Positions 36,947 through 47,318 of a stretch of DNA of 64,000 bases are shown here, in pieces. Position numbers and translations under genes: made by a program. Position 1 is the stretch's first letter, and the number at the start of each line of letters is the position of its first letter. The stretch is from Sphingobium faniae (GTDB taxonomy: Bacteria; Pseudomonadota; Alphaproteobacteria; Sphingomonadales; Sphingomonadaceae): contig FMTU01000006.1 of NCBI GenBank assembly GCA_900100475.1, positions 248,001-312,000 of the forward strand, in the 5' to 3' direction. The notes beneath the pieces are model-generated. The model ran no database searches. It was given only the letters and a program-made list of their open reading frames with translations, and was not told where the DNA came from.

Positions 36947-37863
36947 GCCAGCCACCAACGGTCGGCCACGACCGCTCCGAACAGCAGAAACAGATAAAGG
37001 ATGGAATATTTGAAGAGGCGCCGCTCCGGCTCCATGCGGGCCGGGTCGGTTTCGCGATGCCGGTACACCTGGAAAGCCAAGACCGCGAACAGCGCGGTGC
37101 CGAGCAAGGCCGTGATGCCGTAGACAAGTCCCGTCAGCCGCAGCAGGACCGGCACCATGGCGGCGACCGCCATGATCGCGGTGTAGAACCAGATCTGGCG
37201 GCGCGTCGCGACCTCCCCGGACACGACCGGCAGCATGGGGATGCCCGCTGCGGCATAATCGGTCCGCACGAACAGGGCCAGCGCCCAGAAATGCGGCGGC
37301 GTCCAGAAGAAGATCAGCATGAAAAGCGCCACGGGCAGCGCCGAAATGTCCCCCGTCACCGCCGCCCAGCCGATCACGGGCGGGAAAGCGCCGGCCGCGC
37401 CGCCGATGACGATATTCTGCGCGGTGCGGGGCTTCAGCCAGATGGTGTAGACAAAGACGTAGAAAAGGATCGAAACCGCCAGCACCGCCGCCGCCAGCCA
37501 GTTGGTCGCGACGCCCAGCAGCAGCACCGAGAAGAAAGAAAGGCCAACCCCGAAATGCAGCGCCGATTGCGGTTCCATCCGGCCCGCCGGAAGCGGCCGC
37601 TTCGCGGTACGCTTCATCAGGCCGTCTATGTCCCGCTCATACCATTGATTGAGCGCCGCCGCCGCGCCCGCGCCCAGCGCGATGCACAGGATCGCCGTGA
37701 AGGCGAGTACCGGATGAATATAACCGGGCGCCGCGAGCAGGCCGCACAGGCCGGTGAAGACGACCAGCGTCATCACCCTGGGCTTGGTCAGCGCCACGAA
37801 GTCCCGCCAATGGGCAGGCAACACGGGCGCAAACGACCCGGACATGATCGGCGAACTTGCCAT
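36943..37863 (-). CDS. ctaB: Protohaem IX farnesyltransferase (haem O synthase)
   Basis: 306 residues from ATG 37863, which has GAGGAGATT directly upstream; the longer frame is rejected. Nine hydrophobic segments are present. The UbiA-family magnesium/prenyl-diphosphate motifs are [25 protein letters not shown] and, later, the second acidic site. It attaches farnesyl to haem b to make haem O, the precursor of haem A for the adjacent oxidase. It is 116 bp downstream of ctaD. Confidence 0.95.
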   Translation of the reverse strand: MASSPIMSGSFAPVLPAHWRDFVALTKPRVMTLVVFTGLCGLLAAPGYIHPVLAFTAILCIALGAGAAAALNQWYERDIDGLMKRTAKRPLPAGRMEPQSALHFGVGLSFFSVLLLGVATNWLAAAVLAVSILFYVFVYTIWLKPRTAQNIVIGGAAGAFPPVIGWAAVTGDISALPVALFMLIFFWTPPHFWALALFVRTDYAAAGIPMLPVVSGEVATRRQIWFYTAIMAVAAMVPVLLRLTGLVYGITALLGTALFAVLAFQVYRHRETDPARMEPERRLFKYSILYLFLLFGAVVADRWWLA

Positions 37864-37979
37864 AATCTCCTCACGCGCCAGCCCGGCGCCGATGCAGCGC
37901 CGGGTCTGATCCCGGGACAAAGCCGGAACCGTCCCCGCCGGCGTCCCACCCATTGGGGGGACGCCATTTCCTCACACCG

Positions 37980-39647
37980 TCAATCGACGACGGGCAGGGT
38001 TTCGAACTGGTGATAGGGCGGCGGGCTGGACAGCGTCCATTCCAGCGTCGTCGCGCCTTCACCCCATGGGTTGCCGGCAGCCTTCTTGCCCGCGGCCAGC
38101 GACCAGATCAGGTTGATGAAGAAGATCACCATGCCAACCGCCATGACTTCATAGCCGTGGCTCGCGAACTTGTTCCAGTAGGTGTAGGCTTCCGGATAGT
38201 CGGGATAGCGGCGGGGCATGCCCGACAGGCCCAGGAAGTGCATCGGGAAGAACAGCATGTTCACGCCGATGAAGAACACCCAGAAGTGCAGGTGGCCGAG
38301 GAACTCGTTGTACATCTTCCCCGACATCTTGGGGAACCAGTAGTAGAAGCCCGCGAACAGGCCGAACACGGCGCCCAGCGACAGCACATAGTGGAAATGC
38401 GCCACCACATAATAGGTGTCGTGCAGCACGTCGTCGACGCCGCCGTTCGCCAGCACGACGCCGGTGACGCCGCCCACGGTGAACAGGAAGATGAAGCCGA
38501 GCGCCCAGACCATCGGGGTGCGATAGGTGATCGAACCGCCCCAGATCGTCGCGATCCACGAGAAAATCTTGATCCCCGTGGGGACGGCGATGACCATCGT
38601 CGCTGCGGTGAAGTACATCTTCACGTTTACGGACATGCCGGTGGTGAACATGTGGTGCGCCCACACAATGAAGCCGACAACGCCGATCGCGACCATGGCG
38701 TAGGCCATGCCGAGATAACCGAACACCGGCTTGCGGCTGAAGGTCGACACGATCTGGCTGATCATGCCGAAGCCCGGCAGGATCATGATGTACACTTCGG
38801 GGTGGCCGAAGAACCAGAAGAGGTGCTGATAGAGCACCGGATCGCCGCCGCCGGCCGCGTCATAGAAGGTCGTGCCGAAATTGCGATCGGTGAGCAGCAT
38901 GGTGATCGCCGCGGCCAGAACCGGCAGCGAGATCAGCAGCAGGAAGGCGGTGACCAGCACCGACCATGCGAACAGCGGCATCTTGTGCAGGGTCATGCCC
39001 GGCGCGCGCATATTGAAGATGGTGGTGATGAAGTTGATCGCGCCCAGGATCGAGCTGGCGCCCGCGAGGTGGAGCGCCAGAATCCCCATGTCCACGGCCG
39101 GCCCCGCCGAACCGCTGGTCGACAGCGGCGCGTAGACCGTCCAGCCCGTGCCCGCCCCGTTGCCGGTGCCGCCGGGAACGAAGGTCGAACCGAGCATCAG
39201 CGCGAAGGCAGGGATCAGCAACCAGAAGCTGATGTTGTTCATGCGCGGGAAGGCCATGTCCGGCGCGCCGATCATGATCGGCACGAACCAGTTGCCGAAG
39301 CCGCCGATCATCGCGGGCATCACCATGAAGAAGACCATGATGAGGCCGTGCGCGGTGATCAGCACGTTCCAGAGGTGATAGGCCTGATCCAGCGTGGCGC
39401 CCGGCCCGTCGCTGATCTGCGCCCATGCCTGGAGATACTGCACGCCCGGCTCCGCCAGTTCCGCGCGCATCAGGCCCGAAATAGCGCCGCCGATGATGCC
39501 GGCGACGATCGCGAAGATCAGGTAGAGGGTGCCGATGTCCTTGTGGTTCGTGGACATGAACCAGCGCTGGAAGAAGGCCGGCTTGTGATCGGCGTCGTGA
39601 TGCTCGTGAGCATGATCGCCGTGGTGGTCTGCGGTAATGGTGGTCAT
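37980..39647 (-). CDS. ctaD: Cytochrome c oxidase subunit I
   Basis: 555 residues, twelve hydrophobic helices. The haem-copper centre is visible: [17 protein letters not shown] (CuB histidine and the Tyr cross-linked to it), [14 protein letters not shown] (two CuB histidines) and the haem a3/a ligands in [17 protein letters not shown]. It is the aa3-type core that reduces oxygen. The first 35 residues include a histidine-rich soluble tail before the first helix. It is 18 bp downstream of ctaC. Confidence 0.97.
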   Translation of the reverse strand: MTTITADHHGDHAHEHHDADHKPAFFQRWFMSTNHKDIGTLYLIFAIVAGIIGGAISGLMRAELAEPGVQYLQAWAQISDGPGATLDQAYHLWNVLITAHGLIMVFFMVMPAMIGGFGNWFVPIMIGAPDMAFPRMNNISFWLLIPAFALMLGSTFVPGGTGNGAGTGWTVYAPLSTSGSAGPAVDMGILALHLAGASSILGAINFITTIFNMRAPGMTLHKMPLFAWSVLVTAFLLLISLPVLAAAITMLLTDRNFGTTFYDAAGGGDPVLYQHLFWFFGHPEVYIMILPGFGMISQIVSTFSRKPVFGYLGMAYAMVAIGVVGFIVWAHHMFTTGMSVNVKMYFTAATMVIAVPTGIKIFSWIATIWGGSITYRTPMVWALGFIFLFTVGGVTGVVLANGGVDDVLHDTYYVVAHFHYVLSLGAVFGLFAGFYYWFPKMSGKMYNEFLGHLHFWVFFIGVNMLFFPMHFLGLSGMPRRYPDYPEAYTYWNKFASHGYEVMAVGMVIFFINLIWSLAAGKKAAGNPWGEGATTLEWTLSSPPPYHQFETLPVVD

Positions 39648-39665
39648 GGCGTATCTGCCCTTACA

Positions 39666-40673
39666 TCAAATCTTGGCGGCCGGATCGGCGGCGGCGGGCG
39701 CGGGCGCCTGCGCCGTCGTCGCGGCACCTTCTTCAGCCCTCGGCTTGCCGCCCTGCGACAGCACCCACTGGTCGAACTGGGCGGGAGGCAGCGCCTCGAT
39801 CGCGATCGGCATGAAGGCGTGACGCGCGCCGCACAGTTCGGAACACTGGCCGTAATAGACGCCGGGCTTCTCGATGGTGAAGCTCTTCTCGTTCAGGCGT
39901 CCCGGCACGGCATCCATCTTCACCCAGAGCGAAGGCACGGCGAAGCTGTGGATGACGTCGGCGCCGGTGATGATGAGCTTGATCGGACGCCCCGCGGGCA
40001 GGACCAGGCGATTGTCGGCGGCCAGCAGATAAGGCTCGCCATGCTCGGCGGCCTGCTCCTTGGTCAGCATGTTCGACACGATTTCGGGGATTTCGTTGTC
40101 GGGATATTCATAGCCCCAATACCACTGATAGCCCGTCACCTTGACGGTGACCGCATCCTTGGGCGCAGGCTTGTACTGGTCGGCGAGCAGCCCGATCGAA
40201 GGCACCGCGATCACCAGCAGGATCATGACCGGCACCACGGTCCAGACGACTTCGACCAGCGTGTTGTGCGACGTCTTGGACGGAGTAGGATTCGCCGAGC
40301 GGCGGAAGCGGATCATCACATAGAGCATCAGCACCAGAACGAGGACGCAGATAAAGGTGATGATCGGCAGCAGCATCTGGTCATGCAGCCAACGGGCGGT
40401 GTGTCCGTTGGGCGAGAACTGCTGCTGAAGGGTGATTTCGCCCGGACGGGGCATGCCGATGCCTTCGGTCGGCTTCATGCGCGGCGGAGCCTCGACCTTG
40501 GCGGCGGGCGCCGCTTCGGTGGCGTTGGTGGCCGAGTCGGCCGGCGCAGCGGCGTTTTCAGCGGCGGGCGCCGCAGCGGCTGCATTGTCCTGCGCCAGCG
40601 CCGGACTGCTCATCGCCAAAGCCGGCGCAAAGGCCAGCATCCCGGCGAGAATGAGCGATTTCACCTTGTTCAT
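39666..40673 (-). CDS. ctaC: Cytochrome c oxidase subunit II
   Basis: 335 residues. The signal peptide ends near PALAQD and is followed by an alanine-rich spacer. Two transmembrane helices follow, then the periplasmic cupredoxin domain. The CuA site is CSELCGARHAFM with Cys277, Cys281, His285 and Met288. It accepts electrons from cytochrome c. It heads the reverse-strand oxidase block. The 269-bp gap to divergent pyrE shows no gene and is presumably the promoter region; I recognise no specific operator in it. Confidence 0.97.
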   Translation of the reverse strand: MNKVKSLILAGMLAFAPALAMSSPALAQDNAAAAAPAAENAAAPADSATNATEAAPAAKVEAPPRMKPTEGIGMPRPGEITLQQQFSPNGHTARWLHDQMLLPIITFICVLVLVLMLYVMIRFRRSANPTPSKTSHNTLVEVVWTVVPVMILLVIAVPSIGLLADQYKPAPKDAVTVKVTGYQWYWGYEYPDNEIPEIVSNMLTKEQAAEHGEPYLLAADNRLVLPAGRPIKLIITGADVIHSFAVPSLWVKMDAVPGRLNEKSFTIEKPGVYYGQCSELCGARHAFMPIAIEALPPAQFDQWVLSQGGKPRAEEGAATTAQAPAPAAADPAAKI

Positions 40674-40942
40674 AGCGTCTTCTTACCCCGTAACCCCTTC
40701 GCGCCCCTGCGGCGGAAGGTGCGCACATATGCGTCCCGTCCTCGCCCGGTCGGTCTGCCGCGGCTTATAGGCATGGTTTTTTTTAGCCTCAAGGTTCCAG
40801 GAGCAGATTTTCTTCACTGTTGCAACGCCTCCCTTGCCCGCCTATTCCGCTCCCGCGCACAGGGGCGCTGTTTCACAGGGGTGACATGCCCCTCAAATAG
40901 AGAGCGAGACGGGCGGAAAACCACTCCGCAACCGGCGCGTGG

Positions 40943-41539
40943 ATGGATCTGAACAGAATGACCGACGAGGAAGTATTGGCGGAATTCCGGGCGGCGGGCG
41001 CGCTGCTGGAAGGACATTTCATCCTGTCATCGGGACGGCGCAGCGGCAATTATCTGCAATGCGCGCGCGTGCTGATGAATGCCGAGCGGGCCGGACGGCT
41101 GGCCCGCGCGATGGTGCAGCAACTGCCGCGCGAGGTGCGGCAGGATATTGATCTGGTGGTCTCCCCGGCGATGGGCGGCCTGATCATCGGCCATGAAGCG
41201 GGCCGCGCGCTGGACCGCGACGCCATCTTCCTCGAACGCCCCGAAGGCACGTTCGAACTGCGCCGCGGCTTCACGATCACGCCGGGGCAGAAGGTGTTGA
41301 TGGTCGAGGACGTGGTCACGACCGGCCTGTCCTCGCGCCAGGCGATCGAAGCCGTGCGGGCCGAAGGCGGCATCGTGGTCGCCGAGGCCGCGCTGGTCGA
41401 CCGATCGGCGGGCGAAGCCGATCTGGGCGTGTCCTTCTATCCGCTCGTCAGCATTAATTTTCCCGTTTATGACGAGGATGACATCCCGCCCGAACTGGCG
41501 GCCATCCCCGCCATCAAACCGGGCAGCCGGAAGCAGTAG
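40943..41539 (+). CDS. pyrE: Orotate phosphoribosyltransferase
   Basis: 198 residues; ATG 40943 is used, with ATG 40958 an alternative. The PRPP-binding motif [13 protein letters not shown] is near 119-131, and the conserved [11 protein letters not shown] and [16 protein letters not shown] blocks are present. It converts orotate to OMP. It is followed by pdxJ 3 bp later and then acpS, lepB. The dihydroorotase gene lies about 11 kb away on the other strand. Confidence 0.96.
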   Translation: MDLNRMTDEEVLAEFRAAGALLEGHFILSSGRRSGNYLQCARVLMNAERAGRLARAMVQQLPREVRQDIDLVVSPAMGGLIIGHEAGRALDRDAIFLERPEGTFELRRGFTITPGQKVLMVEDVVTTGLSSRQAIEAVRAEGGIVVAEAALVDRSAGEADLGVSFYPLVSINFPVYDEDDIPPELAAIPAIKPGSRKQ

Positions 41540-41542
41540 CCG

Positions 41543-42280
41543 ATGACGTCCTCTCCCACGCCTCTGCGCCTTGGTGTCAATATCGACCATGTGGCGACCA
41601 TCCGCAACGCGCGGAGGGGAGAGCATCCCGACCCGGTCAAGGCCGCCCTGTTGGCGGTCAAGGCCGGGGCGGACGGCATCACCGCTCATCTGCGCGAGGA
41701 TCGCCGCCATATCCGGGACGAGGATATCGCAACGCTGATCGCGGCGCTCAGCGTGCCGCTGAATCTGGAGATCGCGGCGACGCGCGAAATGCTCGACATC
41801 GCGCTGAAGCACAAACCCCATGCCGCCTGCATCGTGCCGGAAAAGCGGGAGGAGCAGACGACCGAGGGCGGACTGGACGCCGCGGGGCAGATCGACGCCC
41901 TGCGCCCCGTCGTCGCGGCATTGAGCGATGCCGGCATCCGCGTCAGCCTGTTCATCGAACCCGATCCGGCCCAGATCGAGGCGGCGATCAAACTCGGCGC
42001 GCCCGTGGTGGAATTGCACACCGGCCGCTATGCCGAACTGGACGGCGCGAAGCGGGCGCAGGAATTGCGGCGGCTGTCGGACGCGGCGGCGCTGGCGGCG
42101 AAGAACGGCATCGAACCTCATGCGGGCCATGGCCTGACCTTCGACAATGTGGGGCCGATCGCCGCCATTCCGCAGGTGGTGGAACTCAATATCGGGCATT
42201 TCCTGATCGGCGAGGCGATCTTCGGCGGGCTGGAATGCGCCATTCGCGAAATGCGGCGGCAGATGGATCTGGTCCGTTGA
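41543..42280 (+). CDS. pdxJ: Pyridoxine 5'-phosphate synthase
   Basis: 245 residues. PdxJ signatures are [48 protein letters not shown] at the start and [12 protein letters not shown] near 147-158, plus GHGLTFDNV at about 194-202. It condenses 1-deoxy-xylulose 5-phosphate with 3-amino-2-oxopropyl phosphate. Its TGA stop overlaps the TTG start of acpS (TTGA at 42277-42280). Confidence 0.96.
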   Translation: MTSSPTPLRLGVNIDHVATIRNARRGEHPDPVKAALLAVKAGADGITAHLREDRRHIRDEDIATLIAALSVPLNLEIAATREMLDIALKHKPHAACIVPEKREEQTTEGGLDAAGQIDALRPVVAALSDAGIRVSLFIEPDPAQIEAAIKLGAPVVELHTGRYAELDGAKRAQELRRLSDAAALAAKNGIEPHAGHGLTFDNVGPIAAIPQVVELNIGHFLIGEAIFGGLECAIREMRRQMDLVR

Positions 42281-42711
42281 TCATCGGCCTTGGCTCCGAC
42301 CTCTGCAATATCGAGCGCATCCAAGGCTCGCTCGACCGCTTCGGCGAGCGGTTCGAGCAGCGGGTCTTCACCGACATGGAACGCGCCAAGGCCAATCGCC
42401 GTCCCTTTACCAGGGCCGGGACGCTCGCCAAGCGCTTCGCCGCCAAGGAAGCCTTTTCCAAGGCGGTCGGGACCGGCTTCAGGCGGGGCGTGTTCATGAA
42501 GGACATCGGTGTCGTCAACGGCCCCAGCGGCGCGCCGACGCTGGCCCTGACGGGCGGCGCGCTCGACCGGCTTCAATCGCTGGTTCCGGTGGGCTACAGG
42601 CCGGTCGTTCACCTGACGCTCACGGACGATCATCCCTGGGCACAGGCATTCGTCATCATCGAAATCCTGCCGCTGGATCCTGCGGCGCCAGAGGCCCGCC
42701 CCCATCCATGA
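42277..42711 (+). CDS. acpS: Holo-[acyl-carrier-protein] synthase
   Basis: 144 residues from a TTG overlapping the pdxJ stop. The motif [14 protein letters not shown] holds the magnesium-binding aspartate near residue 8, and [17 protein letters not shown] holds the second acidic ligand (Glu near 59). It transfers 4'-phosphopantetheine to apo-ACP. It overlaps lepB (ATGA at 42708-42711). The pdxJ-acpS-lepB order is a common arrangement. Confidence 0.94.
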   Translation: MIIGLGSDLCNIERIQGSLDRFGERFEQRVFTDMERAKANRRPFTRAGTLAKRFAAKEAFSKAVGTGFRRGVFMKDIGVVNGPSGAPTLALTGGALDRLQSLVPVGYRPVVHLTLTDDHPWAQAFVIIEILPLDPAAPEARPHP

Positions 42712-43601
42712 CGGCATCCGACATGACCGAAAACAGCCCGCCGCCCGAACAGGGCGGCGAAACGCCGGAAGAAGAGGCCGCCTCTCCGCCCGTCAACTGG
42801 TGGCATGAAGTGCGCAGCATCGCCCTGCTGATCCTGGCGGTGCTGGCCTTTCACAGCTTCGTCGCCAAGCCCTTCTACATTCCGTCGGAATCGATGATGC
42901 CGGTGCTGTTGAAGGGCGACCGGCTGGTGGTCAGCAAATTCCCCTATGGATGGTCCTATGTGTCGCCGAGCTTCCATCCGCTGCCCTTTCTGAAAGGGCG
43001 CATTTTCGGCCATATGCCGGTGCGCGGGGATATCGTGATCGTGTCGCCGCAAAACCGGCGGGAAGATTATATCAAGCGGGTGATCGGCCTGCCCGGCGAC
43101 ATCGTCGAGGTACGGAGCGGACAGGTCATCCTGAACGGCAGGCCCGTGCCGCAAAAGGCGCTGACGCCCATCCGTCTGCCCATCGACGGCAACGCCCCCT
43201 GCCCGCCCATGCAATTCCCCGGCGCGCGGCGCACCGGGCCGGACGGCAAGGGCTATTGCGAACTGCCGGTGAGGCAGGAAGTGCTGCCCAACGGCAAAAC
43301 CTATGCCACCATCGACATGGGGCCGAGCGCGCTCGACTGGTATGGCCCGGTGCGCGTGCCCCGCAATCACGTCTTCCTGATGGGCGACAATCGCGACAAC
43401 AGCGCCGACAGCCGCGCGCCGCTGGAAGAAAACGGACTGGGCGGGCCGGTGCCGTGGGAAGCGATTGGCGGACGCGCGGAGTTCATCACCTTCTCGCTGG
43501 ACGGGGATTCCACCTGGAACCCGCTAAGCTGGTTCCACGCATTGCGGAGCGGACGCGCCGGGAACAGCCTGCGCCCGCGGAGCGTTACACCGCCGCAATA
43601 G
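42708..43601 (+). CDS. lepB: Signal peptidase I
   Basis: 297 residues. One N-terminal transmembrane helix ([25 protein letters not shown]) precedes the catalytic domain. The nucleophile is Ser62 in [10 protein letters not shown] and the general-base lysine is at about 123 in [24 protein letters not shown] is the third box. It cleaves Sec signal peptides in the periplasm. It overlaps acpS by ATGA and abuts the next start. Confidence 0.95.
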   Translation: MTASDMTENSPPPEQGGETPEEEAASPPVNWWHEVRSIALLILAVLAFHSFVAKPFYIPSESMMPVLLKGDRLVVSKFPYGWSYVSPSFHPLPFLKGRIFGHMPVRGDIVIVSPQNRREDYIKRVIGLPGDIVEVRSGQVILNGRPVPQKALTPIRLPIDGNAPCPPMQFPGARRTGPDGKGYCELPVRQEVLPNGKTYATIDMGPSALDWYGPVRVPRNHVFLMGDNRDNSADSRAPLEENGLGGPVPWEAIGGRAEFITFSLDGDSTWNPLSWFHALRSGRAGNSLRPRSVTPPQ

Positions 43602-44708
43602 ATGATCCAAGGGGGAACGGGTTTGAGCGACAGGCAGGTCCATATCGAGGAACCCGGTCCCAGCGAATATCGCAGCCCCCTGGTCCAGCATGAGATGAAG
43701 CGCGCGGGCGTGTGGATCGCCATGGGCATCGCGGTCGCGCTGGTCGTGCTGCTGGCCCAGCCGATCATGCTCGTCATGGGCGCTCTGGTGCTGACGACGA
43801 TGATGGACGGCGGCACGCGGCTGCTGGGCCGGGTGCTGCCGATCGGGCGGGGATGGCGGCTGACCATGGTGCTGATCGCGGCCCTCGCCTTCCTGATCTA
43901 CACCTTCTACCTCACCGGATCGAGTCTCGCCGCGCAGGCGCAGGCGATGCGGACCATCGTCGAAACGCAGGTGACGCGGATCGGCGGCTGGATGCAGCAG
44001 TTGGGCGTCACGACCACGCCGGAGGATTTCAAGAGCCTCGCCAGTCAGGCGATGAGTTCGCTGGGCCGCGTCACGGCGGCGGTCGGCACGGCGGTGGGCG
44101 CGGTCACGAGCGGCGTCATGATGCTGGTCCTCGCCATTTTCATCGCGGTCGAGCCGAAGCTCTATGAACGCGGCGTCGCATGGATGCTGCCGATGGACAA
44201 ACGCGGGCATTTCTACCGGATTGCCGACAAGATGGGCTGGACGCTGCGGCGGTTGATGTTCGGGCGGCTGATCGGCATGGCGGTGGAGGGCGTGGGCACA
44301 TGGCTGCTGCTCTGGGCGGGCGGCGTGCCGATGGCGGGACTGCTCGGCATATTGACGGGCCTGTTCGCCTTCCTGCCCAATATCGGTTCGATCATATCGG
44401 GCATATTGATCGTGCTGGTCGGATTTTCGGCGGGGGTGAATGCGGGATTCTATGCCTTGGGCGTCTATCTGATCGTGCAGATCGTGGACGGTTATCTGAT
44501 CGTGCCGATGGTCGCCAAGCGCGCGACGGACCTGGCCCCGGCCCTGGTGCTGGCGGCGCAGATCCTGTTCGGCGCGCTGTTCGGCATCATGGGGCTGTTT
44601 CTGGCCGATCCGATCGTGGCGATGATCAAGGTCTATCTGGAGGAACGGTCGAAGGCGCTGGAAGCCGACCGGACGGACAGTGCCGACATCCTTCAGGCGG
44701 CGTCCTGA
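43602..44708 (+). CDS. AI-2E family transporter (PerM-like)
   Basis: 368 residues; ATG 43602 follows the lepB stop at once, with TTG 43623 an alternative because it has GGGGGAA before it. About eight hydrophobic helices are visible, with the family's long periplasmic insertion near 100-140 and FLPNIGSIISGILIVLVGFS near 265. AI-2 transport is only one of several proposed functions; others are uncharacterised permeases. A strong terminator follows 65 bp after the stop. Confidence 0.85.
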   Translation: MIQGGTGLSDRQVHIEEPGPSEYRSPLVQHEMKRAGVWIAMGIAVALVVLLAQPIMLVMGALVLTTMMDGGTRLLGRVLPIGRGWRLTMVLIAALAFLIYTFYLTGSSLAAQAQAMRTIVETQVTRIGGWMQQLGVTTTPEDFKSLASQAMSSLGRVTAAVGTAVGAVTSGVMMLVLAIFIAVEPKLYERGVAWMLPMDKRGHFYRIADKMGWTLRRLMFGRLIGMAVEGVGTWLLLWAGGVPMAGLLGILTGLFAFLPNIGSIISGILIVLVGFSAGVNAGFYALGVYLIVQIVDGYLIVPMVAKRATDLAPALVLAAQILFGALFGIMGLFLADPIVAMIKVYLEERSKALEADRTDSADILQAAS

Positions 44709-44772
44709 CAGGAAGGATGGCGTTCGGTGATTGAACTTATGTCCGCACACCTGCCCAAAGCCCGATAAGAAA

Positions 44773-44796
44773 AAGAGGCCCGCAACGGGGCCTCTT
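44773..44796. terminator. Bidirectional terminator
   Basis: AAGAGGCCC (44773-44781) pairs with GGGCCTCTT (44788-44796) around a 6-base loop, followed by CCTT. It sits between the convergent ends of the AI-2E transporter gene and the FKBP gene. Confidence 0.8.
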
Positions 44797-44822
44797 CCTT
44801 GATCCTGCGATGACAGCGGCGG

Positions 44823-45383
44823 TCAGTTCCCAGGCAGAGGTGGCGGGACAGCGCCCTGCTGCATCATCTGCTGCATCTTCATGATGTCCGCGCGCGACTT
44901 GAAATCGTGGAGCTGGACATCGAAGACCAGAACCGAATTGGCCGGGATCGGGCCAGCCGCCTGATCGCCATAGCCAAGCTGCGGCGGAATCCAGAGGCGG
45001 TATTTGCCGCCCTTCTTCATCTTCTGAAGACCTTCGGAGAAACCCGGCACGACGCCGTCGACCGGCATGGCAGTCTGCGGATTCTCGTCGAACACCGTGC
45101 CGTCGAGCAACGTGCCCTTATAGCCGACCAGCGCCACGTCCTCAGCCGTCGGGCTGGGACCGGAGCCTTCTTCCAGCACCTTGAACTGGAGGCCGGATTC
45201 GGTCGCCTCGACGCCATCCTCATGGGCATTTTGCGTCAGGAAGGTCGCGGGCGACGGTTCCAGACTGCGCTGCCCGGCCCAGGCAAGCCCGCCCGCCGCC
45301 AGCGCGACCGCGGCGACGCCGATCCAGAGCCGCGTCAGCGACCCCTTGGCGATGGGGTGGAGGGGAACAGCCGTCGTGGACAT
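44823..45383 (-). CDS. FKBP-type peptidyl-prolyl isomerase with N-terminal membrane anchor
   Basis: 186 residues. An uncleaved-looking helix near 18-37 (LWIGVAAVALAAGGLAWAG) anchors it in the inner membrane with the FKBP domain outside. The domain has VALVGYKGTLLDGTVFDENP and VVPGFSEGLQKMKKGGKYRLWIPPQLGYGDQ, the classical active-site pattern. It assists folding of envelope proteins. It follows rpsU by 71 bp on the same strand. The C-terminal tail is methionine- and glutamine-rich (MKMQQMMQQG). Confidence 0.9.
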   Translation of the reverse strand: MSTTAVPLHPIAKGSLTRLWIGVAAVALAAGGLAWAGQRSLEPSPATFLTQNAHEDGVEATESGLQFKVLEEGSGPSPTAEDVALVGYKGTLLDGTVFDENPQTAMPVDGVVPGFSEGLQKMKKGGKYRLWIPPQLGYGDQAAGPIPANSVLVFDVQLHDFKSRADIMKMQQMMQQGAVPPPLPGN

Positions 45384-45454
45384 GAGCGCGCGCCTTGCAG
45401 TTGGATGAAGACTTTAAGGAAGAGGGCGATCCCGCGACCGCCCCTCAGGCGTGC

Positions 45455-45661
45455 TTACCGGACGCCGTCACGCTCGGCGCGCTTGCGCTCCAGCTTGCGG
45501 GCGCGGCGGACAGCGGCGGCCTTTTCACGGGCGCGCTTTTCCGAGGGCTTCTCGTAGTGACGGCGCAGCTTCATCTCGCGATAGACGCCCTCCCGCTGCA
45601 GCTTCTTCTTGAGAGCGCGAAGAGCCTGATCCACATTGTTATCGCGAACGATGATTTGCAT
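45455..45661 (-). CDS. rpsU: 30S ribosomal protein bS21
   Basis: 68 residues from ATG 45661; the longer frame is rejected. Family hallmark: [43 protein letters not shown], followed by a lysine/arginine-rich helix. It joins the anti-Shine-Dalgarno region of the 30S subunit. FKBP follows on the same strand. Confidence 0.96.
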   Translation of the reverse strand: MQIIVRDNNVDQALRALKKKLQREGVYREMKLRRHYEKPSEKRAREKAAAVRRARKLERKRAERDGVR

Positions 45662-45971
45662 AAGCCAGTCAATCTCCAATCGAAAACGGGCGGTCCGCCA
45701 GGAATGAAAAACCCTTCCCAGCGGGCCTCCCGAATAAAAATCCATGAGTCGCCGCCGGTCTCCCTGCGCCGTGTGGGGCGCGCCCTACCAGCAGAGTCGC
45801 TCAAATTCAACCCTAAAGCCGCCTCATTCCCGCCACCCGCCGCGCAAACGGCCACCACCATGACGAAGCGAGGGCGGCCAGGCCTCCCCCGCCAGCTATC
45901 CCGGCGGGCGATTTTCCGGCCTTTTCTGCTCTTTGCGGTTGATCGGCGCGACGCTTCATGATCTTCTATCC
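45662..45971. other. Intergenic region upstream of rpsU and a membrane protein gene
   Basis: About 310 bp between the rpsU start and the divergent membrane protein start. I see no supported gene: frames here are short or lack family sense. No tRNA or clear small RNA is visible. It presumably holds the promoter of rpsU, but I cannot identify boxes with confidence. Confidence 0.5.
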
Positions 45972-46355
45972 ATGGGCCGGATGCAATGGAGGACAGGGTT
46001 GGCGACCATATTGAACAATCGCGCGGGCGGGGGTCGTCGGAACGCCTTCGCCAAGCGGATCAGTTCGCACCTTGCCGCCGCCCTTGTCGTCTTCTGCCTG
46101 CTTCAGATTTTCATCGTCGCGAAAATGGGCGGATCGCTGTTGCTGCATCTGGGCGTCATCATCGCCATTGGCGGCTTTGCCGTGGCGGCGCGGGGGCTGG
46201 AGCGGCACTGGCAGTCGATCGAGCAGAGCGGGCTGCCGCATCGGGCGCTGGCGCTGCGGTTCCGGCGCGACGTGCTGCAACTCTGGGCCGCAAGCCTGAT
46301 CGGCGCGCTGCTGTGGATTCCGGTGGCGATCATCTATCGCGCCCTTTTCGGCTGA
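45972..46355 (+). CDS. Two-helix inner-membrane protein, unknown function
   Basis: 127 residues from ATG 45972 (ATG 45981 is an alternative). The start is a basic cytosolic stretch (NNRAGGGRRNAFAKRISSH) followed by hydrophobic segments AALVVFCLLQIFIVA, LLLHLGVIIAIGGFAVAARG and a C-terminal helix (AASLIGALLWIPVAIIYRALFG). No known family was recognised. A hemerythrin-domain gene follows 59 bp downstream on the same strand. Confidence 0.6.
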   Translation: MGRMQWRTGLATILNNRAGGGRRNAFAKRISSHLAAALVVFCLLQIFIVAKMGGSLLLHLGVIIAIGGFAVAARGLERHWQSIEQSGLPHRALALRFRRDVLQLWAASLIGALLWIPVAIIYRALFG

Positions 46356-46414
46356 CCGGCGGAGCCAAAACGGCATGACCTTCGTTCCTTTTCCATTCGC
46401 AGGAGGAACGACCC

Positions 46415-46879
46415 ATGGCCAACGCCACGATTTTCGACCGGCTGAAACAGGATCATGACGCGCACCGGCAATTGCTGGACAAGATCGCCGACGCGAAGGG
46501 CCAGCCGGACCGGCTGGAAAAGCTGTTCGAGCAGTTCAAGGTCGAAGTGACCGCCCATGCCGCGGCCGAGGAGGAGACGCTTTACGCCACCATGCTGGCG
46601 CGGCCGGATTTGCGCGAGGATGCGCAGCATAGCGTGGCAGAGCATAAGGAAATCGCTGATTATCTGGAGAAGCTGGGAGAACTGGCGTTCAATGGCGAGG
46701 CGTGGAAACGCACATTTGCCGAAATGGAGCAGCGCTACATCCACCATATCGACGAGGAAGAGGAGGAGATGTTCCCCGACGCCGCAAGGGATTTGACGGC
46801 GGAGGAGGAAGAAAGGCTGGCGGCCATTTTCGCCCGACGCAAGCCCGCCGAGTTGAAGCGGGCCGAAGCAGACGGCTGA
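46415..46879 (+). CDS. Hemerythrin HHE domain protein
   Basis: 154 residues; a strong AGGAGG lies 8 bases before the ATG. The helical bundle has histidine and glutamate ligands in DHDAHRQLLDKI, VEVTAHAAAEEETLYATML, SVAEHKEIADYLEKL and YIHHIDEEEEEMFPDAA, in the four-helix spacing expected for a non-haem di-iron site. Such proteins bind oxygen or sense redox state. The C-terminal tail is rich in E, A and K. Function in this organism is not known. Confidence 0.88.
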   Translation: MANATIFDRLKQDHDAHRQLLDKIADAKGQPDRLEKLFEQFKVEVTAHAAAEEETLYATMLARPDLREDAQHSVAEHKEIADYLEKLGELAFNGEAWKRTFAEMEQRYIHHIDEEEEEMFPDAARDLTAEEEERLAAIFARRKPAELKRAEADG

Positions 46880-46897
46880 ACCGGGCCGAAGCGCCGA

Positions 46898-47296
46898 TCA
46901 GACGAGACCGAGCCTCGACAATTCCCCCAGCAGCGCGGGCGGCATGGCGTCCAGATCGTCGGCTTCCCCGGAACCGAGGTCGGGCGGCGCGTCCTTTTCT
47001 TCCAGATAGCGCCAGCCCTGATGGGGGCGCTTGGGCATGGCGCGCACGGCGATGAGCCGGGGTTCGAGGCGAATCCAGAAGCGCCCCTGCCCGGTTTCCT
47101 CGAAACCCAGGATCGGACTGCGCCCGACGAGCTGGCTGCTGTGAATCCAGTAGAGGGAGCCGCCCTTCAACTCCTCGAAACGCTTGGGCATGTAGCGGGT
47201 GCTGGTGCGCGCTTCGCCTACCTGGCTTTCCAGCCAGGCGCGCAGGGTGGCGGGGCTTTGCGCGCCAAAGGCGATCTTGGTGATGTGAAGGGGCAT
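46898..47296 (-). CDS. DUF1489 family protein
   Basis: 132 residues, an alphaproteobacterial family of unknown function. Visible conserved parts are MPLHITKIAFGAQSPATLRAWLE, STRYMPKRFEELKGGSLYWIH and FWIRLEPRLIAVRAMPKRPHQGWRYLE. The charged C-terminus is acidic (DDLDAMPPALLGELSRLG). Downstream of mgtE on the same strand with 22 bp between. No catalytic motif was recognised. Confidence 0.82.
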   Translation of the reverse strand: MPLHITKIAFGAQSPATLRAWLESQVGEARTSTRYMPKRFEELKGGSLYWIHSSQLVGRSPILGFEETGQGRFWIRLEPRLIAVRAMPKRPHQGWRYLEEKDAPPDLGSGEADDLDAMPPALLGELSRLGLV

Positions 47297-47318
47297 GGCG
47301 CCAAGATGGGCGGAAAAC

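Noticed and set aside
37953..40952. 999-codon open frame opposite the cytochrome oxidase genes
   Set aside because: It is the mirror of ctaD/ctaC in high-GC sequence, rich in H, R and E with no domain, and it would run through several real genes.
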